Of a stretch of 64,000 nucleotides of DNA, positions 16,345 to 25,054 are shown one piece after another (position 1 is the first letter of the stretch; each line of letters opens with the position of its first letter). The stretch comes from DASRDZ01 sp035569495 (GTDB lineage Bacteria; Chloroflexota; Dormibacteria; Aeolococcales; Aeolococcaceae). The position numbers were made by a program, and so were the translations under genes. The notes below the pieces were generated by a model. It did not search any database and was not told the DNA's origin. It saw nothing but the letters and a program-made list of their open reading frames with translations. The stretch lies in contig DATMMX010000019.1 of assembly GCA_035569495.1 (NCBI GenBank), positions 59,381-123,380 of the forward strand. Reading direction: 5' to 3'.

Positions 16345-17381
16345 TGCTGCCCGTCAACCCGCCCGTCTCGCCCATGCTGGCCAAGCTGCAGGTCGACATC
16401 CCGCGCGGGGAGGGCTGGCTCTACGAACCCAAGTGGGACGGCTTCCGCGCCATCGTCTTTCGCGACGGCGACACGGTGCGCATCGACAGCCGCAACGGCC
16501 AGACCCTCGACCGCTACTTCCCCGAGGTCGTCGAGCAGCTGCGCGCGGCGCTGCCGGAGCGCGCGGTCATCGACGGCGAGATCGTGCTCGCCGGTGAGCG
16601 CGGACTGGACTTCGACGCGCTGCAGCAGCGCATCCATCCCGCCGCGTCGCGCATCAAGCGACTCTCCGTCGAGACGCCCGCGTCGTTCATCGCCTTCGAC
16701 ATGCTCGCCGCCGGCGACGAGGACCTGCGCGGCCTGCCCGGCATCGAGCGTCGCGCGCGGCTCATCGCCGAATTGCGGGCCACGCCGAGCGTCGCCATCA
16801 CCCCGCAGACCACCGACGCCGGCGAGGCCGCCGAGTGGTTCACGCGCTACGAGGGCGCCGGACTCGACGGCGTCATCGCCAAGCAGGCCGACCGGCCCTA
16901 CGTCGAGGGCGAGCGGCTGTGGGTCAAGATCAAGCACCGGCGCACCTGCGACTGCGTGGTGGGCGGCTACCGGCACACCATCGCCGGCGACGGCGTCGCC
17001 TCGCTGCTGCTGGGGCTGTACGACGAGGCCGGCGTGCTGCATCTCGTCGGTCACACGTCCTCGTTCAACGCGGCGGAGCGGCGCGCGCTGCTGGAGAAGC
17101 TGCGCCCGCTGGCGGGTGGCGAGAGCTTCGGCAGCGGGCGCACGCCCGGTGGGCCGAGCCGCTGGACGCAGGGCAAGCGTGACGAGTCGTGGAACCCGGT
17201 GCACCCGGTGCTGGTCTGCGAGGTGAGCTTCGACTACATGCAGGGCGAGCGCTTCCGCCACGCCGCGCGCTTCCACCGCTGGCGCACCGACAAGGACCCC
17301 GCGCAGTGCACCTACGACCAGCTGGTCCCGCCGGTGCACGTCGACCTGTCCGACGTGGTCGAGTTCGGCGCTCCCGCGTGA
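16344..17381 (+). CDS. ATP-dependent DNA ligase (LigC/LigD-ligase type)
   Basis: A 345-residue two-domain ligase. Motif I is EPKWDGFR with the adenylated Lys30, motif III-like FIAFDMLAAG, motif IV LDGVIAKQADRPY, and motif V WVKIKHRRTCDCVVGG; the OB-fold follows. It has no polymerase or nuclease domain, so it resembles actinobacterial LigC rather than full LigD. It probably seals nicks in repair. It starts on the fdhD stop and is 4 bases from the topoisomerase IB gene. Confidence 0.92.
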   Translation: MLPVNPPVSPMLAKLQVDIPRGEGWLYEPKWDGFRAIVFRDGDTVRIDSRNGQTLDRYFPEVVEQLRAALPERAVIDGEIVLAGERGLDFDALQQRIHPAASRIKRLSVETPASFIAFDMLAAGDEDLRGLPGIERRARLIAELRATPSVAITPQTTDAGEAAEWFTRYEGAGLDGVIAKQADRPYVEGERLWVKIKHRRTCDCVVGGYRHTIAGDGVASLLLGLYDEAGVLHLVGHTSSFNAAERRALLEKLRPLAGGESFGSGRTPGGPSRWTQGKRDESWNPVHPVLVCEVSFDYMQGERFRHAARFHRWRTDKDPAQCTYDQLVPPVHVDLSDVVEFGAPA

Positions 17382-17385
17382 CCCG

Positions 17386-18465
17386 GTGACGGTCGCCGCC
17401 GCCGGCCCCGTGGCGACCGCGAAGTACGCGGGGCTGCGCTACGTGACCGACAGCATTCCCGGCATCAGCCGCACGCCCCAGGACGGCGGCTTCGCGTACG
17501 TCAACCCCGACGGCACGCAGGTGGGTGACGCCGAGGAGATCCAGCGCATCCACCACCTGGCCATCCCGCCGGCCTGGACCGGCGTGTGGATCTGCCCGTA
17601 CGCCAACGGGCACCTGCAGGCCACCGGCCGCGACGCGCGCCGCCGCAAGCAGTACCGCTACCACGAGAAGTGGCGCGTGGTGCGCGACGAGGTCAAGTAC
17701 GAGCGCACGGTCGACTTCGGCAGGGCGCTGCCGCGCATCCGCCGCCAGGTCGAGATCGACCTGCGCCTCCCCGGGCTGCCGCGCGACAAGGTGCTCGCCG
17801 CCGTGGTGCGCATCCTCGACACCACCGCGATGCGCGTCGGCAACGAGGAGTACGCGCGCGAGAACAACCACTACGGGCTGACCACGCTGCACTCGCACCA
17901 CGCCTCGGTGCACGGCGCCACGGTGAAGTTCGAGTTCGTCGGCAAGTCGGGCAAGAAGCACGCCGTGGAGATCGAGGACCCGCGGCTGGCGCGCATCGTG
18001 CGCCAGTGCCAGGAGCTGCCAGGACACGAATTGTTCCAGTACGTCGACAGCGAGGGCAACGACCGCGACGTGTCCTCCGAGGACGTCAACGAGCACCTGC
18101 ACCGCATCGCCGGCGACGAGTTCACCGCCAAGGACTTCCGCACCTGGGATGGCACCGTGATGGCCGCCTGCTTCCTGCGCGAGCTGGGCCCGGTGAGCTC
18201 CGAGCGAGAGGGGCGGCGCCTGGTCAAGGAGGCGATCGACCGCGTCGCCAAGCTGCTCGGCAACACGCCGGCGATCGCCCGCAAGTGCTACGTGCACCCC
18301 GACGTCATCGACGCCTACATGGACGGCTCGTTGCTCCACGTTCGCATGCACGCGCCGCTCTCGCCGCGAGGCACGACCCAGGAGGAGGGCCTGCGCGACG
18401 AGGAGCGCGCGGTGCTGCGGCTGCTGCAGAAGCGCAGGCTGCACGGGGCGGCGGCGACCGCCTGA
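17386..18465 (+). CDS. DNA topoisomerase IB
   Basis: A 359-residue bacterial/poxvirus-type topoisomerase I that relaxes supercoils by a transient 3'-phosphotyrosine link. The N-terminal part reads YVNPDG...IHHLAIPPAWTGVWI with DARRRKQYRYHEKW. The catalytic domain has MRVGNEEYARENNHYGLTTL and FRTWDGTVMA. The nucleophile is Tyr302 in ARKCYVHP. The GTG start is 4 bases after the ligase stop. The pairing with a ligase gives a strand-passage and sealing couple, but no joint function is shown. Confidence 0.94.
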   Translation: MTVAAAGPVATAKYAGLRYVTDSIPGISRTPQDGGFAYVNPDGTQVGDAEEIQRIHHLAIPPAWTGVWICPYANGHLQATGRDARRRKQYRYHEKWRVVRDEVKYERTVDFGRALPRIRRQVEIDLRLPGLPRDKVLAAVVRILDTTAMRVGNEEYARENNHYGLTTLHSHHASVHGATVKFEFVGKSGKKHAVEIEDPRLARIVRQCQELPGHELFQYVDSEGNDRDVSSEDVNEHLHRIAGDEFTAKDFRTWDGTVMAACFLRELGPVSSEREGRRLVKEAIDRVAKLLGNTPAIARKCYVHPDVIDAYMDGSLLHVRMHAPLSPRGTTQEEGLRDEERAVLRLLQKRRLHGAAATA

Positions 18466-18469
18466 GCGC

Positions 18470-19246
18470 TCACCCTGGCGGCAGGCCGCGCAGCGCGTCG
18501 GCCAGCCTGATGCGACCGGCGGCGTCGACGACCGTGTCGGTCGCCGGGTCGTAGGGCAGCATGTCGCTCATCATCGGCTGCGCCAGCGGCTGTGCGCCCA
18601 TGCGCTGCGTGCCCAGCTCGGGGCCGAAGAGGACGAGGTAGGTGTGTCCGGCGGCGGGCGGCGCCTTCTCGACGTGCTCCGCCGTGGTCAGGCAGCCCCA
18701 TTGGATGACGTGCTGACCGACCGTTCCGCCGTTGAGATATCCCGCGAAACCCGAGCTCGGCGCCGCGCCACGCACCACCCGGAGCACGTCGAGCCGGTAT
18801 CCCGTGACGATGTTGGGCTGGACGGGCCAGGAGCCGTCAGGCGCGCGGGTGGGGTGGTGCAGCGCGTCGATGAACGCCTGCGACGGCGGGCTGCCGTCCG
18901 GCGTGTTCCACCGCGGCGCACCCGCGCCGGCGACGCGCACGATCGCTGCCGCTCGCGCGCTCTGCTCCGGGTCGGCGCTGGTGAGTCCGGTGTGCAGCAG
19001 CATCTCCCGCAGCGACGGCGGGTTGGACATGGGCGCGCAGTCGACCAGGATGTGGAACGGCTTGCTCATGTCCCAGTGCTCATACGCCGGCGTGATGTCG
19101 GGACCGGTGATGCCGCCGGGGACCGGTGTTGCCGTGGAGGGGGCGGCCGAGCCGCCCCCTCGGTTGGACACCGGAGCAGTCGTCGTGCCCGAGCAAGCGC
19201 ACAGCAGGGCGAGCGCCGGGAAGGCGGCGGACAGACGGGCCCTCAT
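18470..19246 (-). CDS. Lipoprotein of unknown function
   Basis: A 258-residue exported protein. The signal peptide ends in LALLCAC, so it should be lipidated at Cys18 or Cys16. A Ser/Thr/Gly/Pro-rich linker follows, then a folded part with several Trp and two Cys (VDCAPM, QWGCLTTAEH) that may form a disulfide. I recognise no enzyme motif. It lies 13 bases downstream of the metzincin-like protease gene on the same strand, so the two are probably cotranscribed and both act outside the cell. Confidence 0.7.
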   Translation of the reverse strand: MRARLSAAFPALALLCACSGTTTAPVSNRGGGSAAPSTATPVPGGITGPDITPAYEHWDMSKPFHILVDCAPMSNPPSLREMLLHTGLTSADPEQSARAAAIVRVAGAGAPRWNTPDGSPPSQAFIDALHHPTRAPDGSWPVQPNIVTGYRLDVLRVVRGAAPSSGFAGYLNGGTVGQHVIQWGCLTTAEHVEKAPPAAGHTYLVLFGPELGTQRMGAQPLAQPMMSDMLPYDPATDTVVDAAGRIRLADALRGLPPG

Positions 19247-19259
19247 GCTCCGGCTCCCG

Positions 19260-20255
19260 CTAGGGCATCGGCTTGGGAATCCGGCTCAGCAGGTACGCCT
19301 CCGCGCACTGCGACCAGTTGACCCAGTCCTGCGCGTACCAGTAGGACAGGCAGGCCGGGATGGGCGCGACGTACGACACCGGGTTGGGCAGCGACACGCC
19401 CTGCGACATGTCCCACGCCTTGTCCAGGTAACCCTGCAGGTTGAAGGACCCGCCCAGCGCGCAGGGATCGACCGACATCCGGCAGATGGTCCGGCAGTTG
19501 GGGCAGGAGCCGTTGCCGCCGCTGTTGCCCGTGTACGGGCCGTAGATGGCGTTGAGGCCGTTCTGGGCGTCGGCGGTCACCGAGGCGACGGTGTTGCCGC
19601 TCCAGTACATGACGTCGGCGGCGACGCTGGAGTGGCCGAGGGTGTAGACGTGTCCCTCCTCGTGGTAGGCGATCGATTTGGCGTCACAGCCGCGCTGCCC
19701 GCTGGCCGGCGGTCCGTCCCACCAGCGCACCCCGCCGTTGTTGTTGTACATGATCGTCGACGACGTGACGCGCGACGACGAGTCGACGTAGACGTAGGTC
19801 AGCGCGCACGGGAAGCTGCCGGTCGAGCCCTCGTCCTTCCAGCCGTCGTGGATCTGCGAGTACTGGCAGTTGCTGCCGCTGCACTGGTACATCAGCGGCG
19901 AGTTGTAGGGCTGGCTGGCCCAGTCGTACATGGCGTTGATCAGGTCGTCGTTGAACCGGACGGCGCCGTTGGCGCTGTTTCCGATGCCCGAGAAGTCGGC
20001 GTCGACATTGCCGGGCTTGCCGCCGGGCATGTCCCACCAGGCGCAGGTCTGGCACTGCGGAGCGCTGCCGTCCCACGGCCAGTTGTGGTTGGGGTCGAGC
20101 TGGGTGAAGCCGCAGGTCCACGGCGAGCCGTTGGTGTTGTTCTTCTGCTGGCAGTCGTCGAGGGCCGAGACGGGCGTCCCGCCGCTGATGCCCACCTGGG
20201 TGAGCAGTGCCGCCGCGGCCACGGCGACGCCGAGAAGTCGACGCGTGAGAGTCAC
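19260..20255 (-). CDS. Secreted metzincin-like metalloprotease
   Basis: A 331-residue exported protein with a signal peptide (RRLLGVAVAAAALLTQVG). It contains AYHEEGHVYTLGHSS, followed by DVMYW. This matches the zinc site HExxHxxxxxH of metzincins with a Met-turn. The usual Gly at the eighth position is Thr here, and the third ligand His is kept. It is rich in Cys (CQQ, CGF, CQTC, CPNCRTIC), suggesting many disulfides. The start is a GTG with AGGAG upstream. A long structured leader lies before it. It probably degrades extracellular protein; the substrate is unknown. Confidence 0.72.
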   Translation of the reverse strand: MTLTRRLLGVAVAAAALLTQVGISGGTPVSALDDCQQKNNTNGSPWTCGFTQLDPNHNWPWDGSAPQCQTCAWWDMPGGKPGNVDADFSGIGNSANGAVRFNDDLINAMYDWASQPYNSPLMYQCSGSNCQYSQIHDGWKDEGSTGSFPCALTYVYVDSSSRVTSSTIMYNNNGGVRWWDGPPASGQRGCDAKSIAYHEEGHVYTLGHSSVAADVMYWSGNTVASVTADAQNGLNAIYGPYTGNSGGNGSCPNCRTICRMSVDPCALGGSFNLQGYLDKAWDMSQGVSLPNPVSYVAPIPACLSYWYAQDWVNWSQCAEAYLLSRIPKPMP

Positions 20256-20597
20256 TCTGGTTGAAGCTCCTGAGGGGCGGACGCCCCGGCCTAGCCGTGG
20301 CGTCTCCGCGTTGCAGGCGCTTCCCCCGCCACGAACCCTTCGTCGGTGATCCGTGTCGCGGGGGCTTCCCCCCGTGTTGTCTTCCCACGCACATGTTTGT
20401 GTGACGCGCCAGTGGCACGGCCGCGATCTCAGTCACAGCGCCGTTACAGGGCCTTAACTGGGATTTGCCAAAACGCGGAGGGCGTCGTGGCATGGGCCTG
20501 CCAGGCTGCACATGTCGGAGCCGCCGCCGGTCGTGAGCAGGGGACAACTGGGGCCGGAGGCGTACCTGGAGCTCCGTCGACAGGGGGATCGGGTCGG
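20256..20597. other. 342-base gene-free region between divergent exported proteases, with strong stem-loops
   Basis: No gene is seen here. On the minus strand, reading toward the metzincin gene, it can form GGGGG-loop-CCCCC (20360-20372), a stem GTGGCG/CGCCAC (20297-20302 with 20327-20332) and a perfect hairpin GGGGCG-CGCCCC (20274-20287) just before the AGGAG site. Two copies of GGGGGAAGC occur on that strand, and CGGCTAGGCCGGGGCG loosely recalls the 3' end of ydaO-type c-di-AMP riboswitches. A structured leader RNA is possible. On the plus strand an AGGGGG ribosome site precedes the subtilase. Confidence 0.4.
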
Positions 20598-22358
20598 ATG
20601 ACGTCCATCGTTGCCCTGGACCGGCGGCGGACGCGGCTTTTGCCAGCACGTCTCGTCTGCGTGGCCCTCGCGGCCATGCTGATGCTGCCCTCGCTGGCGC
20701 CGATGACGCGCTGGCTGGGCGCGCAGATCTCGGTGATCGTCCGCGGCCAGCCGGGCGGTGAGGCGGCGGTCCGCGACGCGGTGGGCGGCGTGGACGGCCA
20801 CGTGGTCCGCGCCCTCGGCATCGTCAACGGCGTGGCGGCGACGGTCCCGGCGGACGCGATCCCGGCGCTGCGCACCCGCCCCGGCGTGGTCGAGGTCTCG
20901 CCGAACCTGCCGGTGCACATGCAGAGCACCGGCACGTCGAGCTGGAGCGCCGCAGCCGACCTGGGCTCGCTCTACAACACCACGCTGATCAGCGGCGCCC
21001 AGTCGTACTGGTCGGCCGGGTACACCGGCAAGGGCATCGACGTCGCGGTCATCGACTCCGGCGCGGTGCCGGTCAACGGGCTGCGCGCCGCGGGCAAGCT
21101 GGTCTTCGGGCCCGACCTCTCCTTCGACTCGCAGGCGCCCAACCTCGCCCACCTCGACACCTTCGGGCACGGCACCCACATGAGCGGCATCATCGCGGGA
21201 CGCGACGACGCCGCCGTCGCCGGGCACTACGCGGGCGACGCCAAGGACTTCATCGGCATGGCGCCCGACGCGCGCATCGTGTCGATCAAGGTCGCCGACT
21301 CGCACGGCAACAGCGACGTGTCGCAGGTGCTCGCCGCCATCGACTGGGTGGTGGTGCACCACGCCGACCCCGGCTTCAACATCCGCGTCGTCAACATGTC
21401 GTTCGGCACCGACAGCTACCAGAGCTACGTGTACGACCCGCTCGCCTACGCGGCGGAGACGGCGTGGCACGCGGGCGTGGTGGTGGTCGGCGCCACCGGC
21501 AACCGCGGTTGGAAGACCGGCGTCCTCGACCCCGCCGACGACCCCTACCTGATCGCGGTGGGCTCGTCGGACAACGCGGGCACCCTGGGCACCGCCGACG
21601 ACACCGTGTCGACGTTCTCCAGCGGCGGCGACGGCAACCGCAACCCCGACCTGGTCGCGCCCGGCGCGCACATCGTCAGCCTGCGCGACCCCGGCTCGTA
21701 CGTCGACGTCAACAACCCGACGGCGCGCGTCGCCGGCCGCTTCTTCCGCGGCAGCGGGACCTCGATGGCCTCGGCGGTGGTGGCCGGCGCGGCGGCGCTG
21801 CTGCTCTCCGAGCACCCGCTGCTGACCCCCGACCAGGTCAAGAACCTGATGACCTCGACGGCGACGCGACTGAGCGGCGCGACCAGCGTGCTCCAGGGCG
21901 CGGGCGAGCTGAACCTGCGCGCCGCGCTGACCGCCGTGCCCGCCATCGCCACCCAGCTCTTCCTGCCGGCGCTGGGCACCGGATCGCTCGACGGCGCGCG
22001 CGGCTCGGCGCGGCTGTCCTGGGGCGGCGTGGCCCTGCAGGGTGAGGTCGACATCTTCGGACTTCCCGTCAACACCGGCACGGTGGCCAGGCTCTTGTCC
22101 GCCGGCACCGTCTGGAACGGTGGCCTCTTCAACGGCGTGCTCTGGACCGGCGCGGGCTGGGCCACCCTGGTGACCGGCGACGGCTGGACCGGGCAGGCCT
22201 GGCAGACCGCGGCGTGGACCAACAACTCGTGGTCGAACAACTCGTGGTCGAACAACTCGTGGTCGAACAATTCCTGGTCGAACAATTCCTGGTCGAACAA
22301 CTCGTGGTCGAACAACTCCTGGAGCAACAACTCCTGGAGCAGCGCGGGATGGGACTGA
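20598..22358 (+). CDS. Subtilisin-family (S8) serine protease with C-terminal NNSWS repeats
   Basis: A 586-residue exported protease. A signal anchor (about residues 13-35) is followed by an I9-like propeptide (about 40-100) and the S8 catalytic domain with Asp153 (VIDSG), His191 (GHGTHMSG) and Ser389 (GTSMASA). After residue 480 comes a Trp/Gly-rich tail (TVWNGGLFNGVLWTGAGW) ending in eight NNSWS repeats. Such tails may bind the wall or stack outside the cell; the role is unknown. The ATG at 20598 is preceded by AGGGGG and gives a proper signal sequence. The stop is directly followed by the GGDEF-EAL gene, so the two are likely cotranscribed. Confidence 0.9.
   Translation: MTSIVALDRRRTRLLPARLVCVALAAMLMLPSLAPMTRWLGAQISVIVRGQPGGEAAVRDAVGGVDGHVVRALGIVNGVAATVPADAIPALRTRPGVVEVSPNLPVHMQSTGTSSWSAAADLGSLYNTTLISGAQSYWSAGYTGKGIDVAVIDSGAVPVNGLRAAGKLVFGPDLSFDSQAPNLAHLDTFGHGTHMSGIIAGRDDAAVAGHYAGDAKDFIGMAPDARIVSIKVADSHGNSDVSQVLAAIDWVVVHHADPGFNIRVVNMSFGTDSYQSYVYDPLAYAAETAWHAGVVVVGATGNRGWKTGVLDPADDPYLIAVGSSDNAGTLGTADDTVSTFSSGGDGNRNPDLVAPGAHIVSLRDPGSYVDVNNPTARVAGRFFRGSGTSMASAVVAGAAALLLSEHPLLTPDQVKNLMTSTATRLSGATSVLQGAGELNLRAALTAVPAIATQLFLPALGTGSLDGARGSARLSWGGVALQGEVDIFGLPVNTGTVARLLSAGTVWNGGLFNGVLWTGAGWATLVTGDGWTGQAWQTAAWTNNSWSNNSWSNNSWSNNSWSNNSWSNNSWSNNSWSNNSWSSAGWD
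22221..22340 (+). repeat. Eight 15-base tandem repeats encoding NNSWS
   Basis: Eight units of AACAACTCGTGGTCG, with third-base changes in units 4-5 (AATTCC) and 7-8 (ending AGC). All changes are silent at the protein level. This suggests selection on the peptide, or ongoing expansion followed by drift. Confidence 0.9.
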
Positions 22359-22360
22359 CG

Positions 22361-24955
22361 ATGACCGGGAGGGTCCGTGGGAGCAAGGGAAGTGAGTGGG
22401 GGGCGCGCGTGCTGACGCGCGCCCGTCCGCTGGCGCCCTGGGCCTTCACCGCGATGACCGCATTGCTCGCGGCGCTTCTGTATGTCAGGGGCGTGGCGCC
22501 GCTGGCGGCGCTGAGCGCTCCCGTCGACATGCAGTGGTGGTTGATCGCGCTGTTCATCGCCTTCGCCGAGTCCTACGCGGTGCACATCCACCTGCGCCGC
22601 CACGCGCACACCATGGCCATGGCCGAGGTGCCCATGGTGCTGGCGCTGTTCTTCGCCGCACCGACCGCGCTGGTGATCGGTCGCGTGGTCGGCTCCGCGG
22701 TGGCGCTGACCCTGCACCGCCGCCAGCCGCCGCTCAAGCTGGCCTTCAACGTCAGCATGTTCGCGCTGGAGACGGCGCTGCTGGTGGTGGTCTTCCGGCT
22801 CTGCCTGCACGATGCCGATGCGCTCTCGCTGCGCGCCTGCCTCGCCGTGCTGGCGGCGACGGCGACGGCGTCGGTGTTCTCCGCAGTCTGGGTGCAGGCG
22901 GTCGCCTCGGTGGCCAGCAACGAGTGGCAGTTCCGCCGCCTGCCCGAGCTGCTGCCCGCGTCGCTGGCGGTCACCGTGCTCAACAGCCTGGTCGGGCTGG
23001 CGGCGGCGCGCGTGCTGTGGCACGACACCGTGTCCGCCGCGCTGGCGCTGCTGCCGGTGGTGGGGCTGGTCGTCTTCTACCGCCGCTACATCGAGGAGCG
23101 CGAGAAGCACGAGCGCATCGAGATGCTCTACACGTCGAGCCGCGCCTTCCAGCGCTCGCGCGGCGTGGACGCCACCATCACCACCCTGCTGAATCGCGCG
23201 CGCGAGATGTTCCGCGCCGACTTCGCCGAGCTGACCCTGCTGCCCGCGGTGTTCGACGGGGACGCCGCGCGCTTCCAGCTCCGCAGCGACGGCGACGTGG
23301 TCGAGACGCTCACCGCGGCGGACGAGCTGACCGCCCTGGTGGCGCGCCGCCGCTGCGGCTTCCTGATGGGACGTGGGCGGCACCACGAGGCGTGGCACGA
23401 GCTGGTCGCGGCGCGCGGGCTGCGCGACGCCATGCTGGTGCCGATCAGCGGTGAGGCGGGCGTGCTCGGCGTCCTGCTGGTCGCCGATCGCCACAGCGAC
23501 ATCGCCACCTTCGGCCGCGAGGAGCTGACCCTGCTGGAGACGTTCGCCGGACAGGCCAGCGTGTCCATCGAGAACGGGCGGCTCGAAGCCGAGATGCTCC
23601 AGCTCGCCTTCCACGACTCGCTGACCGGCCTGGCCAACCGGGCGCTGCTGACCCAGCGCCTGGAGGAGACGCTGGAGCGCCGTCTGCGCGCGCCGCTCGG
23701 CCCCGCCGTGCTCTTCCTCGACCTGGACGACTTCAAGACCGTCAACGACTCGCTCGGCCACGCCGTCGGCGACCGCCTGCTCACCCTGGTCGCCGACCGC
23801 CTGCGCGGCTGCCTGCGTCCCGCCGACACCGCGGCCCGCCTCGGCGGCGACGAGTTCGCCATCCTGCTCGAGGAGGTGCGCAGCGTGGTCGACGCCAGCG
23901 CCGTCGCCGAGCGCATGATCGCCGCCCTGCGCGCGCCCTTCACCGTGGACGGCACGCGCGTGCTCATCCACGCCTCGATCGGCCTGGTCATTGCCACTCC
24001 TGACCGGAACTCGGCCGACGAGCTGCTCCGCGACGCCGACATCGCCATGTACCGCGCCAAGGCGCAGGGCAAGGGCACCTGGGAGCTGTTCGAGCCGTCC
24101 ATGCAGGAGCAGGTGCGCGAGCGCCACCTGATGAAGCTCGACCTCGAACACGCGCTGGAGAATGGCGAGCTGGTGGTGCACTACCAGCCGATCGTCGCCC
24201 TGGCCGACGAGTCGATCGTCGGTGTCGAGGCGCTGGTGCGCTGGGTGCACCCGCGTCGCGGCATGGTCATGCCCACCGACTTCGTGCCACTCGCGGAGGA
24301 AACCGGGCTGATCAACAGCATCGGCCGCTTCGTGCTGCGCCGCTCGTGCGCCGAGGCCGCCGCCTGGAGCCGCAGCGCGCCCGACTTCGTGCTCACCGTC
24401 AACCTCAGCGCCCGCCAGCTCTACCGCGACGACTTCGTCTCCGAGGTGGCCACCGTGGTCGCCGAGACCGGTTTCGACCCGCAGCGCCTGGTGCTGGAGA
24501 TCACCGAGAGCGTCATGGTCGAGGACGACGACCGCGTCCGCGACGCCCTGCTGGGGTTGAAGAACCTCGGCGTGCGGCTGGCCATCGACGACTTCGGCAC
24601 CGGGTATTCGTCGTTGAGCTCGCTGCGCGAGCTGCCGGTGGACATCCTCAAGATCGCCAAGCCCTTCATCGACGGGCTGGGCACCGATGGCGACGACGGC
24701 GCTTTCGCCGCCGCCATCGTGCGTCTCGGCCAGACGCTGGGGCTGAGCATGATCGCGGAGGGCATCGAGCGCACCGAGCAGCTTGCGGAGCTGCGGCCGC
24801 TGCTGTGCGGCATGGCCCAGGGGTACCTGTTTGCAAAGCCGATGGAAGGCACGGTGTTCACCGAGCTGCTGGGGACGTTGAGCGCGCGGCGGCGCCCGGC
24901 GGACGACGGTGTGGCCGGCGATGTCGCCGGGCAGGTGGTGTCGCTCTTCGGCTGA
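22361..24955 (+). CDS. Membrane-bound GGDEF-EAL protein with GAF domain (c-di-GMP turnover)
   Basis: An 864-residue protein. The N-terminal third has about six to seven hydrophobic helices (to ~residue 240), then a GAF-like domain (TSSRAFQRSRGV to ASVSIENGRL), a GGDEF domain with intact RLGGDEFAIL near residue 495, and an EAL domain with GVEALVRW near 623. EAL metal and catalytic residues EITES, DDFGTGYSSL, LKIA and AEGIE are present. Both cyclase and phosphodiesterase activity are therefore possible. The ATG at 22361 is three bases past the subtilase stop; another in-frame ATG at 22349 would overlap it. Coupling to a secreted protease suggests c-di-GMP-linked surface behaviour. Confidence 0.93.
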   Translation: MTGRVRGSKGSEWGARVLTRARPLAPWAFTAMTALLAALLYVRGVAPLAALSAPVDMQWWLIALFIAFAESYAVHIHLRRHAHTMAMAEVPMVLALFFAAPTALVIGRVVGSAVALTLHRRQPPLKLAFNVSMFALETALLVVVFRLCLHDADALSLRACLAVLAATATASVFSAVWVQAVASVASNEWQFRRLPELLPASLAVTVLNSLVGLAAARVLWHDTVSAALALLPVVGLVVFYRRYIEEREKHERIEMLYTSSRAFQRSRGVDATITTLLNRAREMFRADFAELTLLPAVFDGDAARFQLRSDGDVVETLTAADELTALVARRRCGFLMGRGRHHEAWHELVAARGLRDAMLVPISGEAGVLGVLLVADRHSDIATFGREELTLLETFAGQASVSIENGRLEAEMLQLAFHDSLTGLANRALLTQRLEETLERRLRAPLGPAVLFLDLDDFKTVNDSLGHAVGDRLLTLVADRLRGCLRPADTAARLGGDEFAILLEEVRSVVDASAVAERMIAALRAPFTVDGTRVLIHASIGLVIATPDRNSADELLRDADIAMYRAKAQGKGTWELFEPSMQEQVRERHLMKLDLEHALENGELVVHYQPIVALADESIVGVEALVRWVHPRRGMVMPTDFVPLAEETGLINSIGRFVLRRSCAEAAAWSRSAPDFVLTVNLSARQLYRDDFVSEVATVVAETGFDPQRLVLEITESVMVEDDDRVRDALLGLKNLGVRLAIDDFGTGYSSLSSLRELPVDILKIAKPFIDGLGTDGDDGAFAAAIVRLGQTLGLSMIAEGIERTEQLAELRPLLCGMAQGYLFAKPMEGTVFTELLGTLSARRRPADDGVAGDVAGQVVSLFG

Positions 24956-25009
24956 GGGGCGCGCGCGTTGTTCGTGCGCGGCGGGTTGATCCGGTGGTCA
25001 CATCGGGGC

Positions 25010-25015
25010 TACGCT
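25010..25015 (+). promoter_or_regulatory. -10 element TACGCT of the Lys/Ala-rich protein gene
   Basis: TACGCT with a start site expected near 25022, about 33 bases before the ATG at 25055. A GGAG site lies 8-11 bases upstream of the ATG. Confidence 0.4.
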
Positions 25016-25054
25016 GGGGTGCGTCCTCGGCCCTCAGTTGATCGGAGTGCGCAC

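Noticed and set aside
20256..20597. Firm c-di-GMP riboswitch (GEMM) call, suggested by the nearby GGDEF-EAL gene
   Set aside because: The conserved GCAAAGCC core and tetraloop-receptor pattern are not found on either strand. Only a tentative structured-leader note is kept.
22221..22340. CRISPR-like array
   Set aside because: The 15-base units are contiguous, without spacers, and encode NNSWS in frame.
22214..22348. Repeat-rich N-terminal extension of the GGDEF-EAL protein (repeated VVEQ)
   Set aside because: It is the second frame of the NNSWS repeat region of the subtilase. The GGDEF-EAL protein starts at 22361 or 22349.
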